From: Pseudocitrobacter faecalis
Lineage (GTDB): Bacteria > Pseudomonadota > Gammaproteobacteria > Enterobacterales > Enterobacteriaceae
Direction of reading: 5' to 3'
Assembly: GCA_003315335.1 (NCBI GenBank)
Contig: QNRL01000015.1
Location: 1 to 37,661, forward strand
Length of the DNA stretch: 37,661 bases
How positions within the stretch are numbered: the first letter of the stretch is position 1; every line of letters begins with the position of its first letter. Made by a program: the position numbers and the translations under genes. Below the pieces are notes generated by a model. That model saw only the letters and a program-made list of their open reading frames with translations, ran no database searches and had not been told where the DNA came from. This document shows positions 30,336 through 37,661 of this stretch, piece after piece.

Positions 30336-32768
30336 CTACAATAACTGCGCCAGCCGGTTGATGTCCGACTGAATCGCCCCGGCGGTGACATCGCGCCCTG
30401 CGCCTGGCCCACGAATCACCAGCGGGTTATCGCGATACCAGCGGCTTTCAATGGCAAAGACGTTATCGCACGGCAACAGTGCCGCCAGTGGGTGTTCCGG
30501 GCGCACTGCTTCCACGCCGACGCGCGCTTTGCCGTTGGCGTCGAAACGCGCCACATAGCGCAGCACCAGGCCCATCTCCTGCGCGGCCTCGAAACGTTGC
30601 AGCATCTGATCGTTGAGCTCATCACCGTTTTCAAAGAAGTGGTCGATCGAGCCATCTTCACAGTGCGGCGGCACCAATGACTCCACGCGAACCTGATCCG
30701 GTTCGATGTCGTAGCCTGCCTCGCGGGCCAGAATCACCAGCTTACGCATCACGTCTTTCCCGGAAAGGTCGTCACGCGGGTCGGGTTCCGTTAAGCCCTG
30801 CTGCCAGGCCTGATCCACCAGTTCGGTGAACGGCACGGTACCGTCGAATTGCAGGAACAGCCACGAAAGCGTGCCGGAGAAAATCCCGCTGATAGACAGG
30901 ATGCTGTCGCCGCTGTCGATCAGGTCGCGCACGGTATGGTTGACCGGCAGGCCGGCACCAACGGTGGCGTTATACAACCAGTGACGCCCGGTTTTTTCGA
31001 ACGCGTCGTGGATCTGGCGATAGTTGTGGCTGCTGCTTGCTCCGGCCAGTTTGTTGGCGCTGATAACGTGAAAACCGTGGCTGGCGAAATCGAGATACTG
31101 GTCAGCCAGCTGCGGGCTGGCGGTGACATCCAGCACCACCAAATCATCATACGGGTGCGCGCGCATCCACAGGAACAGTGACTCTTCATCCTGTTCGACC
31201 GCTTCATCCTCGAAGAATGCCAGCGCGCGGCTGGCGTCCAGCCCTTCATAACTCAGCAGGCTGCGGCGGCTATCCACGACGCCTGCCAGCGTGAATTCAA
31301 ACCCGGTTCGCGCCGAGAGCGTACTTTGCTCGCGGGCAAACAGTTCCAGCCAGCGGGAACCAATATTACCTTTGCCGAACAGCACCAGGCCGATGCGTTT
31401 TTCTGCGCGGAAGACGGACTGATGCAGGCCCTGAATCAGGCTTTCAGTGGGGCCGGTACGCAGCACGGCGACCAGGCTAATGCCCTCTTCCGATTGCCAG
31501 GTAAACTCGACTGGCTGACCTTTCAGTTGTTGCCAGAAACGGTGGCAGTGCAGCGGGTTACGGGTGACGCCCGCGCCCACAATCGCCACCAGCGCCAAGC
31601 CCTGGCGTAAACGCAGCTCGCCCGGTAATCCGGCTTCATCTAGAATTTTTAATGCACTATCCGCCACCTCGGAGGTGTAGCAGAATTGCAGCAACTGACG
31701 GTCGTTATGAACGCCGACAGCCAGTGGACGAATACCCGCGCGCTTCAGTAACTGGTCAATATCTTTATGCGCCAGCTTAAAGTCCTGGCTGGCTGGCACG
31801 CGGAATTCAATCAGGCAGACGTCATCATGGCTGGTGACAATACGCGCGCCCGTCCCGGAGGCCAGCACGCGTTCAATACGCGTGGAGCCCTGATCTGGCG
31901 TATAGCTACAGCGCAGTTGCAGGTCGATATCGCTGCCGGAGACCGGCTGTAAAGTACGCGCGTGCAGCACCGGCGCGGCAAGACGCGCCAGTTCGCTGGC
32001 TTCATCGAGACGCAGCAGCGGCAGCAGGCAGGCATCTTTCACCTTACGCGGGTCGGCGCTGTATACCCCGGCAACGTCGCTCCAGATGGTCACGCGAGAC
32101 ACGCCCGCCAGCGCACCGATTTGCGTCGCAGAGTAGTCAGAACCGTTACGCCCCAACAGCACGGTTTCCCCCGCGTTGTTGCGGCTGATAAACCCGGTGA
32201 CGACCAGGCGTTTTCCCGGATGCTGCGCCATGAGCTGTTGCAGTAACGGATAAGAAAGGCCTTCATCAACCTGCGGTTGGGCGGAACGCTCAGCACGCAG
32301 GAATTCACGCGCGTCGAGCCACGCCGCATCCAGCCCCTGCTGTTGCAGCACGGCCGCCATCAGTCGAGCAGACCACACTTCACCGTGGCCCACGACTTCC
32401 GCATACACAGCATCGGTGACGCCGCCATCCAGCAATACGGCTAAACGTTCGAGGTCATGAATGAATGCGCTAATCAAGCCGTCGGCAATCTCAGCGGGCA
32501 GCAGGCCGCTAATCAACTCTGACTGATAACGACGCAGCGTCTGTTGAACCTGATGCGCAGAAAGACGATCGCTCTGGCTGAGCTTCAGCCAGCTAATCAA
32601 CTGGTTAGTGGTGCTACCGGCTGCGGAAACGACCATCATATCGCCTGGCTGAGAATACTCCGCCATAATCCCGGCAACACGCAGGTAACACTTCACATCC
32701 GCCAGACTACTCCCACCAAATTTATGCAGTTGACGTTCGTTCGTCCCTGCCTGCGCAATCACACTCAT
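30336..32768 (-). CDS. metL: bifunctional aspartokinase II / homoserine dehydrogenase II MetL
   Basis: MetL catalyses the first and third steps from aspartate to methionine. It has 810 residues, as in E. coli. The N-terminal kinase domain (about 1-300) starts KFGGSSLADVK, with GRNGSDYSATQIGAL later. A regulatory middle segment follows. The C-terminal homoserine dehydrogenase domain begins at GLVLFGKGNIGSRWLELF (NAD(P) motif) and contains SANKLAGAS and the substrate-loop region DDLSGKDVMRKLVILAREAG. The E. coli enzyme is repressed by methionine at the expression level rather than strongly feedback-inhibited. It begins 2 bp after metB and is in the metBL operon under the MetJ operator. Confidence 0.97.
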   Translation of the reverse strand: MSVIAQAGTNERQLHKFGGSSLADVKCYLRVAGIMAEYSQPGDMMVVSAAGSTTNQLISWLKLSQSDRLSAHQVQQTLRRYQSELISGLLPAEIADGLISAFIHDLERLAVLLDGGVTDAVYAEVVGHGEVWSARLMAAVLQQQGLDAAWLDAREFLRAERSAQPQVDEGLSYPLLQQLMAQHPGKRLVVTGFISRNNAGETVLLGRNGSDYSATQIGALAGVSRVTIWSDVAGVYSADPRKVKDACLLPLLRLDEASELARLAAPVLHARTLQPVSGSDIDLQLRCSYTPDQGSTRIERVLASGTGARIVTSHDDVCLIEFRVPASQDFKLAHKDIDQLLKRAGIRPLAVGVHNDRQLLQFCYTSEVADSALKILDEAGLPGELRLRQGLALVAIVGAGVTRNPLHCHRFWQQLKGQPVEFTWQSEEGISLVAVLRTGPTESLIQGLHQSVFRAEKRIGLVLFGKGNIGSRWLELFAREQSTLSARTGFEFTLAGVVDSRRSLLSYEGLDASRALAFFEDEAVEQDEESLFLWMRAHPYDDLVVLDVTASPQLADQYLDFASHGFHVISANKLAGASSSHNYRQIHDAFEKTGRHWLYNATVGAGLPVNHTVRDLIDSGDSILSISGIFSGTLSWLFLQFDGTVPFTELVDQAWQQGLTEPDPRDDLSGKDVMRKLVILAREAGYDIEPDQVRVESLVPPHCEDGSIDHFFENGDELNDQMLQRFEAAQEMGLVLRYVARFDANGKARVGVEAVRPEHPLAALLPCDNVFAIESRWYRDNPLVIRGPGAGRDVTAGAIQSDINRLAQLL

Positions 32769-32770
32769 TT

Positions 32771-33931
32771 TTATCCCTCGGCTGCAACCCGGAAGCCATT
32801 TTCCAGATCGGCAATTAAGTCTTCACTATCTTCAATACCGGTTGAGATACGCAACAGCGTCTCAGAAATCCCGGCGGCGGCGCGCGCTTCCGGCGCCATG
32901 CCCGCGTGGGTCATCGTAGCGGCGTGGGAGATTAAGCTCTCAACCCCACCCAACGATTCCGCCAGCGTAAACAACGACAATCCGCTCAGGAAGCGGCGCA
33001 GCGTTTGCTCGTCGCCGTCCAGTTCAAAGCTGAGCATCGCGCCAAATCCTTTCTGCTGGCGGGCGGCAATTTCGTGGCCCTGATTTTCCGGCAAAGAAGG
33101 ATGATACAGTTTTTTCACCAGCGGCTGATTTTTCAGGAAATCGACAATCGCGTACGCATTGCGTTGCGCGACTTCCATGCGCGGCGACAGCGTGCGCAAA
33201 CCGCGCAGCAGTAAGTAGCTGTCGAAGGCGCTACCGGTCACGCCGATATTGTTCGCCCACCATGCCAGCTCCGTCACCGTCTCCGGATCTTTCGCAATCA
33301 CAACGCCGGCAACCACATCAGAGTGGCCGTTCAAATATTTAGTACATGAATGCAACACCAGATCCGCGCCCAATGCCAGCGGATTTTGCAGCGCCGGGCT
33401 TAAGAAGGTGTTATCCACCACGCTGACCGCGCCGACTTCACGCGCCAGGCCACATATTTTCGCGATATCCACCACGCGTAACAGCGGATTACTCGGACTT
33501 TCGACCAGCACCAGTTTCGGTTTTTCTTCCAGCGCCGCACGCAGCGCCTGCTCGTTGCCCTGATCGACAAACTTCACGCGATAACAGCCGCGTTTTGCCA
33601 GGCTGTCGAACAGACGATAGCTGCCGCCATAGCAATCGTGCGGCGCCACCAGCAGGTCGCCCGGCTTCAGGAATACGGTTGTCACCAGGTGAATCGCCGA
33701 CATGCCCGTATTGGTCATCACCGCACCCGCGCCACCTTCCAGCTCGGCCAGCGCTCGCTGCACCACATCACGCGTCGGGTTGCCGCGACGAGAATAGTCA
33801 TGAGCGCGCGGCTCATTAAAACCGGTGAAATTATAGGTACTGGAAAGATGAATCGGCGGGACTACGCAGCCATACTGTTCGTCGTCATTTAAACCGCTGC
33901 GCACTGCGATGGTGGCTTGTTTACGGGTCAT
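32771..33931 (-). CDS. metB: cystathionine gamma-synthase MetB
   Basis: MetB is a PLP enzyme that condenses O-succinylhomoserine with cysteine to give cystathionine. The 386-residue protein matches E. coli MetB. The PLP-binding lysine is K198 in LVLHSCTKYLNGHSD; VESPSNPLLRVVDI and DNTFLSPALQNPLALGAD, with the PLP-ring Asp, precede it. SSTYNFTGFNEPRAHDYSRRGNPT near residue 30 is the family's N-terminal hallmark. It is the first gene of metBL, preceded by AGGAAC, and is divergent from metJ. Confidence 0.97.
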   Translation of the reverse strand: MTRKQATIAVRSGLNDDEQYGCVVPPIHLSSTYNFTGFNEPRAHDYSRRGNPTRDVVQRALAELEGGAGAVMTNTGMSAIHLVTTVFLKPGDLLVAPHDCYGGSYRLFDSLAKRGCYRVKFVDQGNEQALRAALEEKPKLVLVESPSNPLLRVVDIAKICGLAREVGAVSVVDNTFLSPALQNPLALGADLVLHSCTKYLNGHSDVVAGVVIAKDPETVTELAWWANNIGVTGSAFDSYLLLRGLRTLSPRMEVAQRNAYAIVDFLKNQPLVKKLYHPSLPENQGHEIAARQQKGFGAMLSFELDGDEQTLRRFLSGLSLFTLAESLGGVESLISHAATMTHAGMAPEARAAAGISETLLRISTGIEDSEDLIADLENGFRVAAEG

Positions 33932-33984
33932 TATGATTCGTTCCTGACTTAATCGGTGAAATGTCAGGCACCAGAGTAAACATA

Positions 33985-34024
33985 GTTATAATAGACGTCA
34001 ATACATCTGGACATCTAAACTTCT
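33985..34024. promoter_or_regulatory. MetJ operator of metBL and metJ
   Basis: Successive 8-bp met boxes in register run AGACGTCA, ATACATCT, GGACATCT and AAACTTCT (33993-34024), preceded by a weaker box TAGTTATA at 33985. MetJ dimers should stack on them to repress metBL and metJ itself, which is divergent across this region. The stretch 34025-34194 upstream of metJ otherwise contains only its promoter and leader. Confidence 0.92.
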
Positions 34025-34194
34025 TTGCGTATAGATTGAGCAAAAGACGAATAGCCGTTAAAATTATATGCATTAGCGCACAACTGCGACGGCTCATATC
34101 GTGTCAGGGCCGCGTCACTACGGTAAACTATGCGCGATTATGGTCAGGCTATAGTCCGGCCTTTTATTAATGACGAAGAGGATTAAGGTATCTC

Positions 34195-34512
34195 ATGGCT
34201 GAATGGAGCGGCGAATATATCAGCCCATACGCTGAGCACGGTAAGAAGAGTGAGCAAGTAAAAAAAATTACGGTTTCCATTCCTCTGAAGGTGTTAAAGA
34301 TCCTCACCGATGAACGCACGCGTCGTCAGGTGAACAACCTGCGTCACGCCACCAACAGCGAACTGCTGTGTGAAGCGTTCCTGCATGCATTCACCGGGCA
34401 GCCGCTGCCTAACGATGAAGACCTGCGTAAAGAGCGCAGCGATGAAATCCCGGAAGAGGCGAAGGTGATCATGCGTGAACTGGGGATTGACCCGGAGACG
34501 TGGGAGTACTAA
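34195..34512 (+). CDS. metJ: methionine repressor MetJ
   Basis: MetJ is a ribbon-helix-helix dimer that, with S-adenosylmethionine as corepressor, binds met boxes. The 105-residue length equals E. coli MetJ. The DNA-contacting beta ribbon is [13 protein letters not shown] at about residues 22-34, followed by the helices containing [20 protein letters not shown]. The C-terminus has a few substitutions relative to E. coli (for example [11 protein letters not shown]). It autoregulates from the shared met operator, and its targets metF and metBL are in this window. Downstream the synteny to E. coli breaks at yiiX. Confidence 0.98.
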   Translation: MAEWSGEYISPYAEHGKKSEQVKKITVSIPLKVLKILTDERTRRQVNNLRHATNSELLCEAFLHAFTGQPLPNDEDLRKERSDEIPEEAKVIMRELGIDPETWEY

Positions 34513-34600
34513 AGCGGAAAAGAAAGATGTGGGGTTAACCCGCCGCAGCGTCTGCTGGCAAAGGAAAAAAATTGCAATCTATTGAGTTTGCAATAAATTA

Positions 34601-34636
34601 CAAGCCGGTAAGGTGTTCGCGGCGCATCCGGCATAA
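34601..34636. repeat. partial REP-like sequence after metJ
   Basis: AAGCCGGTAAGGTGTTCGCG with GCGCATCCGGC shows the outer REP arms (GCCGG / CCGGC) with a degenerate centre. It lies between metJ and the yiiX remnant. Confidence 0.6.
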
Positions 34637-34681
34637 ACAAGAGATGGTTGTCAGCAATCTGGAGTAGCCTTGAGATAATCT

Positions 34682-34778
34682 ATGCGCTACTCCTTTATAC
34701 AAGGACGTTTAATAATAAACTTCAGGCTACTTCTCCTCGGTCTGCTGGTTTCCGCGCCTGCTTTTGCCTGGCTGGCAC
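34682..34778 (+). pseudogene. yiiX: 5' remnant of yiiX, cut by an IS element
   Basis: From about 34715 the frame reads NFRLLLLGLLVSAPAFAWLA, which lines up with the N-terminal signal peptide of E. coli YiiX (MKNRLL...LLVSVPAFAWQ). YiiX is a small periplasmic NlpC/P60-superfamily (YiiX/YebB type) protein and is the gene next to metJ in E. coli. The signal peptide ends near AFA and the homology stops right after, at the likely IS left end (34779). The expected start codon position reads ATA rather than ATG (34715), just after AAGGACG, so the gene may have lost its start as well; the only in-frame ATG is at 34682. The mature domain is missing from the window. Confidence 0.72.
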
Positions 34779-35004
34779 TGATCTCCCCCTGCAAAAGTGC
34801 CAGTCTAAACTGAAGTTTCAGGTCTTTCTTCCCGCTATCCGAGAGGCTTATTGCCATGAAAAAGTCCCGTTATAACGAAGAACACATTGCGTTTGCGCTG
34901 AAACAGGCCGAAACCTGCACCCGTGTCGGGGAAGTCAGCAGAAAGATGAGCATTTCTTTGGCACCCTTTACAACTGAAAGAAGAAATTTGCTGGTCTGGG
35001 CGTG
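34779..35004 (+). mobile_element. truncated IS3-family insertion sequence with broken orfA
   Basis: TGATCTCCCCCTGCAAAAGT at 34779 resembles the left inverted repeat of IS3-family elements. orfA starts at 34856 (MKKSRYNEEHIAFALKQAET), a helix-turn-helix protein of the IS407/IS51 type. After MSIS a one-base loss near 34966-34969 shifts the frame, and the expected Trp codon is TGA (34975), after which KKKFAGLGV is still readable to 35004. The element then ends abruptly in an rhs fragment. No orfB and no right end are present, so it is immobile. Confidence 0.8.
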
Positions 35005-35192
35005 GCTTTCACTGCTCATGCGGTCAGTTCAGATTTACCCCTCCAGCCTGTCCAGCAGTTTCACCAGCTCAGCCGGGAACATCGCGCCGTGGCTGTCCTC
35101 GCTCCCTTCCTGCTTTAATTTCTCCACCAGGCTGCAGTGACACGCCTTCGCCTGCTTGCCATTCTCTGTTTCGACGCGGATGAGCGGCGTGA
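35003..35192 (-). pseudogene. internal rhs core fragment
   Basis: On the minus strand this reads TPLIRVETENGKQ, then EKLKQEGSEDSHGAMFPAEL, VKLLDRLEG, two stop codons and MSSESHA. It aligns with the same region of the intact Rhs gene (about 37190-37385: [43 protein letters not shown]). It is missing both ends, has in-frame stops and is fused to the IS3 remnant on the left. It is clearly a decayed Rhs piece. Confidence 0.85.
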
Positions 35193-35280
35193 GATTCTCG
35201 GTGTGTAATTTGTATGAATAGCCAGTGCAGCTTAGCAGACGGGTAAACTGTTTTAGATTTTTCGTTTCAAATACAAGAAC

Positions 35281-35650
35281 TTACTTACAAGTAGAATGCC
35301 CCCCTACTCCACCTAAAACAGCACCTGTTAGAACACCTTAAACAAGTAAAATATACTTATTATGATTTATCCCTGATACTAAATAAGTAAACATAACCTC
35401 TAAGGCCACAGCCAATGAGGATTGAAAAATAGCGTTTTTAGGTATTAAAAATCCGGTTAACCCCCCACATAAAAAAATTATAGAATAAGTCACCGCGTTA
35501 AAGAAAATAATTAAAAAATGAGTTAGATAAAAATCTCTAAAAATATATCATAAAATAATTTTAAGAGAGTTTCTTGCAAAGGAACAAACATTAATACAGA
35601 TAACATATGAAAGTACCAGCCCTACTCTTGGCGGTAATTCTGAGATTTTC
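35281..35650 (-). pseudogene. decayed membrane-protein reading frame in AT-rich DNA
   Basis: One minus-strand frame reads through 35281-35650 with only two internal stops (a TGA near 35550 and TAA at 35338-35340). It includes LPPRVGLVLSYVICINVC, FYLTHFLIIFFNAVTYSIIF, LCGGLTGFLIPKNAIFQSSL, AVALEVMFTYLVSGINHNKY and, after the TAA, GVLTGAVLGGVGGHSTCK. Three to four hydrophobic segments suggest a polytopic membrane protein. It lies directly downstream of the orphan Rhs tip, where an immunity gene would be expected. The DNA is much more AT-rich than the rhs core. I do not recognise the family; decay or chance hydrophobicity in AT-rich DNA are both possible. The stretch 35193-35280 shows no clear gene. 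Confidence 0.35.
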
Positions 35651-35723
35651 TATATGCTTACCCATTTAATACATTACCTTTGTCCACATAATTTTTCACC
35701 TTGTTTCTGAGTCGTTTCAGAAT

Positions 35724-35953
35724 CTATAAAGCACTGATAGCCACTGCTTGGTCACATGTAATTGCCTGTGAATGAGCTAATCCTAATGGTTCAATCCATT
35801 TCGCTGGTTTATTCATAACGTAACTATACGTATTTAGTCCCCCTGCCAGCCCTATCGGATCCTGTGTGATATACCTTCCCAACAACGGGTCATAGTACCG
35901 GTGGCGGTTGAAATAAAGCTCCAACTCCTCATTATACTGCTGGTTCGGCAGGA
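35724..35953 (-). pseudogene. orphan Rhs C-terminal tip
   Basis: On the minus strand the sequence joins the Rhs core at [20 protein letters not shown] and continues [39 protein letters not shown]. This is the conserved end of an Rhs core with its PLGL hinge. Only [16 protein letters not shown] follows before TAG, too short for a toxin domain; reading through the TAG gives ILKRLRNKVKNYVDKGNVLN before the next stop. There is no start codon and no upstream core, so it can only be used after recombination onto a full-length rhs gene. The [11 protein letters not shown] hinge differs from the [11 protein letters not shown] of the intact gene, so it came from another Rhs type. Confidence 0.82.
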
Positions 35954-36036
35954 GTCACCAAGTGTAAAAGAATAAGAGTGTATTCACTTATACATACCTC
36001 ACATAAATAACCGCACAGTAAATATATCTTGCCTTA

Positions 36037-36333
36037 TCAATATTTGTTATACTGCGTCGGAAATACACACCCTTGTCCCTCAGCCCAAAAGCTGACACAA
36101 ATTGTAATTAACATTAACAAAGCACCTCCGTATATACAAATCAACATCAGGACGGAAAATATTTTATCCTCAAATCTAAAAACCTTTGCATACATTTCAA
36201 ATATGCCCGTAAATGTATTGAAATCTATACCTTTTTTTTTACAAAACCGCATTCCGCTAACAACTGAAATCACTATCAATAAGAATATGATAAAGAACAC
36301 AATAATCCTAGCAAATCGAATTTGTTCGCACAT
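36037..36333 (-). CDS. small two-helix membrane protein, candidate Rhs immunity protein
   Basis: The 98-residue protein starts at ATG 36333, 11 bp after the rhs stop, with a clear AGAGGG ribosome-binding site. It has two strongly hydrophobic segments, RIIVFFIIFLLIVISVVSG at about residues 10-28 and FSVLMLICIYGGALLMLITI at about 59-78. A basic loop (RFCKKKG) follows the first segment. Position, size and tight coupling to the rhs 3' end are those of an immunity gene in a polymorphic-toxin module, and membrane location suggests the toxin acts at the inner membrane. No family is recognised, so the immunity role is inference. The gene is distinctly AT-rich compared with the rhs core. Confidence 0.65.
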   Translation of the reverse strand: MCEQIRFARIIVFFIIFLLIVISVVSGMRFCKKKGIDFNTFTGIFEMYAKVFRFEDKIFSVLMLICIYGGALLMLITICVSFWAEGQGCVFPTQYNKY

Positions 36334-36344
36334 ATTACCCTCTA

Positions 36345-37661
36345 CTAGAATAATGGGATATTTACACTAGGATTATAAGGCATTTTCAGTTCAGGGCCAA
36401 CACCAAGACCTGCTCCAATATATACCTCTGGCCATGTTGATGTCTCTGTTATCTCAATACTTACAATTCCTAATCCAAGGGCAAATGCAGCAGCAGCTTT
36501 TAAATCTTTGGCTTCGGGATCTCTAAATTTCAGTCCACATGTTACACTAAGCCGTGCACCAACAGCCGCAACAGGAACGCTGGCTGCTCCACTAGCACCT
36601 GTATGTTCATTAACCGAAATAGCCGCTGATACGCCAGTACCTAACGCTGCGGTTCCAGAGCCTCGACATTCTCTTGACATAGGGTTAGAAGCTGGGAAGG
36701 GTGCCATCGCTTTGGCTATCTCTTTTGGAGAAGCTCCATTCTCCTCCATCCACAGACCAAGTGAAGCTCGTTCATTAGTTCCTTTACCCATATCTATGCC
36801 ACTAAATGGTGTTAACCCCAGAGGATCCGCCCATGTTATCGGATTTATCGAGTAACTATACAGATTCCATCCGCCTTTCAGCCCTATCGGGTCTTGGGTG
36901 ATATACCGCCCCTGCAACAGGTCATAATACCGGTTCCGGTTATAATACAGCCCCGACTCCTCATCATACTGCTGACCCGGCAGACGGTACGGCTGGAACA
37001 GATGATGCGGGTTTTCCTCATTCAGCAGGTTCCCCCATTCATCATTTTCCGCGCGCCACACCGTATTGCCGTCTTCACTGATGAGCGCCAGCGGTAGCCC
37101 CCGGTGGTCGCAGTGATACAGATGCAGCATGCGAGCCGGTGTGTATGCCGGCTCCACCTGTCTGGCCAGTTGTTCCACCGTCAGCCCGCACTGCGCCAGC
37201 CACGCATGGCTTTCACTGCTCACGCAGTCTGCCCGGATTTCCCCCTCCAGCCTGTCCAGCAGCCGCACCAGCTCAGCCGGGAATACCACGCCGTGGCCGT
37301 CCTCGCTTCCTTCCTGCTGTAACTTCTCCGCCAGGCTCCGGCGCTGCGCTTTTTTTAGTTCGCCATTGTCTGTTTCGATGCGGATGAGCGGCGTGAAGCT
37401 TCCCGGCTGGTTGACGGTCTGGATTCTTGTCTTTTGGGTCTGGATGGTGGTTAGTCTGTCGCCGTCCCAGCCATACCACGTCACTTCCGGTGTACGCGAC
37501 AGCGACATCCACCCCGTCAGGTCACGCTCGCGACGCCACACCCGTTTCCCTGCCCGGCGACCCAGTGGGTCGTAAAAATAACGGCTCTCCACCTGCGGCT
37601 CGCCATGCTGTATCCGCCTACAGAACACCAGCCGGTGCTGGCTGTCGTAGTGGTAGAGGTG
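36345..37661 (-). CDS. Rhs polymorphic-toxin protein, 3' part (5' end outside the window)
   Basis: The reading frame is open to the window edge ([11 protein letters not shown] precedes the first internal GTG at 37628), so this is the C-terminal part of a longer gene. The core has typical Rhs/YD-repeat motifs: [80 protein letters not shown] and [20 protein letters not shown]. The hinge DPLGL is at 36813-36827. The variable toxin domain of 155 residues follows (36345-36812): a soluble segment [20 protein letters not shown] and then a Gly/Ala/Val-rich part with short alternating hydrophobic stretches ([47 protein letters not shown]). The toxin class is not recognised; pore formation or membrane action is inference. 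Rhs toxins are usually delivered by type VI secretion. Confidence 0.88.
   Translation of the reverse strand, partial: HLYHYDSQHRLVFCRRIQHGEPQVESRYFYDPLGRRAGKRVWRRERDLTGWMSLSRTPEVTWYGWDGDRLTTIQTQKTRIQTVNQPGSFTPLIRIETDNGELKKAQRRSLAEKLQQEGSEDGHGVVFPAELVRLLDRLEGEIRADCVSSESHAWLAQCGLTVEQLARQVEPAYTPARMLHLYHCDHRGLPLALISEDGNTVWRAENDEWGNLLNEENPHHLFQPYRLPGQQYDEESGLYYNRNRYYDLLQGRYITQDPIGLKGGWNLYSYSINPITWADPLGLTPFSGIDMGKGTNERASLGLWMEENGASPKEIAKAMAPFPASNPMSRECRGSGTAALGTGVSAAISVNEHTGASGAASVPVAAVGARLSVTCGLKFRDPEAKDLKAAAAFALGLGIVSIEITETSTWPEVYIGAGLGVGPELKMPYNPSVNIPLF

Noticed and set aside
34856-35140. 94-aa ORF as a complete protein
   Set aside because: Only the first 34 codons are IS3 orfA; the rest is frameshifted orfA and antisense rhs sequence.
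37626-37628. GTG at 37628 as the rhs start
   Set aside because: The frame is open upstream with Rhs core sequence ([11 protein letters not shown]) to the window edge, so the gene starts outside.

Overview
The window is chromosomal DNA from a member of the Enterobacteriaceae. Gene order and protein sequences follow the E. coli/Salmonella block murI-btuB-trmA-yijD-fabR-sthA-oxyR-argHBCE-ppc-cptA-yijO-frw-fsaB-gldA-katG-metFLBJ very closely. A Citrobacter-like genome is my best guess: it is close to but not identical with E. coli and Salmonella, has a strongly diverged BtuB, lacks pflCD in the frw cluster, and has an extra LysR/carboxymuconolactone-decarboxylase pair inside the met cluster. The genus call is inference.

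Layout. 1-340 holds the promoters and leader of a ribosomal RNA operon reading leftwards (16S itself lies just outside). 373-3350 is murI overlapping btuB, with a cobalamin riboswitch. 3363-7288 is trmA, the yijD-fabR pair and sthA, with a complete 127-bp ERIC element before sthA. 7271-8408 is the peroxide switch oxyR with the divergent sRNA OxyS. 8417-13208 is the bipolar arginine cluster argCBH / argE around a double ARG box, with a family of GC-rich palindromes in its intergenic gaps. 13314-18168 is ppc and the phosphoethanolamine transferase gene cptA, preceded by a PmrA-type box. 18215-25491 is yijO and two divergent PTS/sugar units, frwCBD and ptsA-fsaB-gldA. 25554-27734 is katG. 27899-34512 is the methionine cluster metF, metBL and metJ, with two MetJ operators and the LysR/CMD pair between metF and metL.

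From about 34680 the character changes. The 5' end of yiiX (signal peptide only) is cut by an IS3-family remnant, which is fused to an antisense rhs core fragment. Beyond it lie AT-rich DNA with a decayed membrane-protein reading frame, an orphan Rhs tip, a small two-helix membrane protein gene, and the 3' part of an intact Rhs gene that runs out of the window. This is a polymorphic-toxin locus: the Rhs C-terminal domain of about 155 residues (36345-36812) is probably the toxin and the adjacent 98-aa membrane protein its immunity protein. The orphan tip and decayed frame look like an older displaced cassette. I regard this as the most novel part of the window.

The core genes form well-known modules: cell-wall glutamate supply and B12 import; tRNA methylation; unsaturated fatty-acid control; NADPH/NADH balance; peroxide defence (oxyR, OxyS, katG); arginine synthesis; anaplerosis; cell-envelope charge modification; and methionine synthesis under MetJ.
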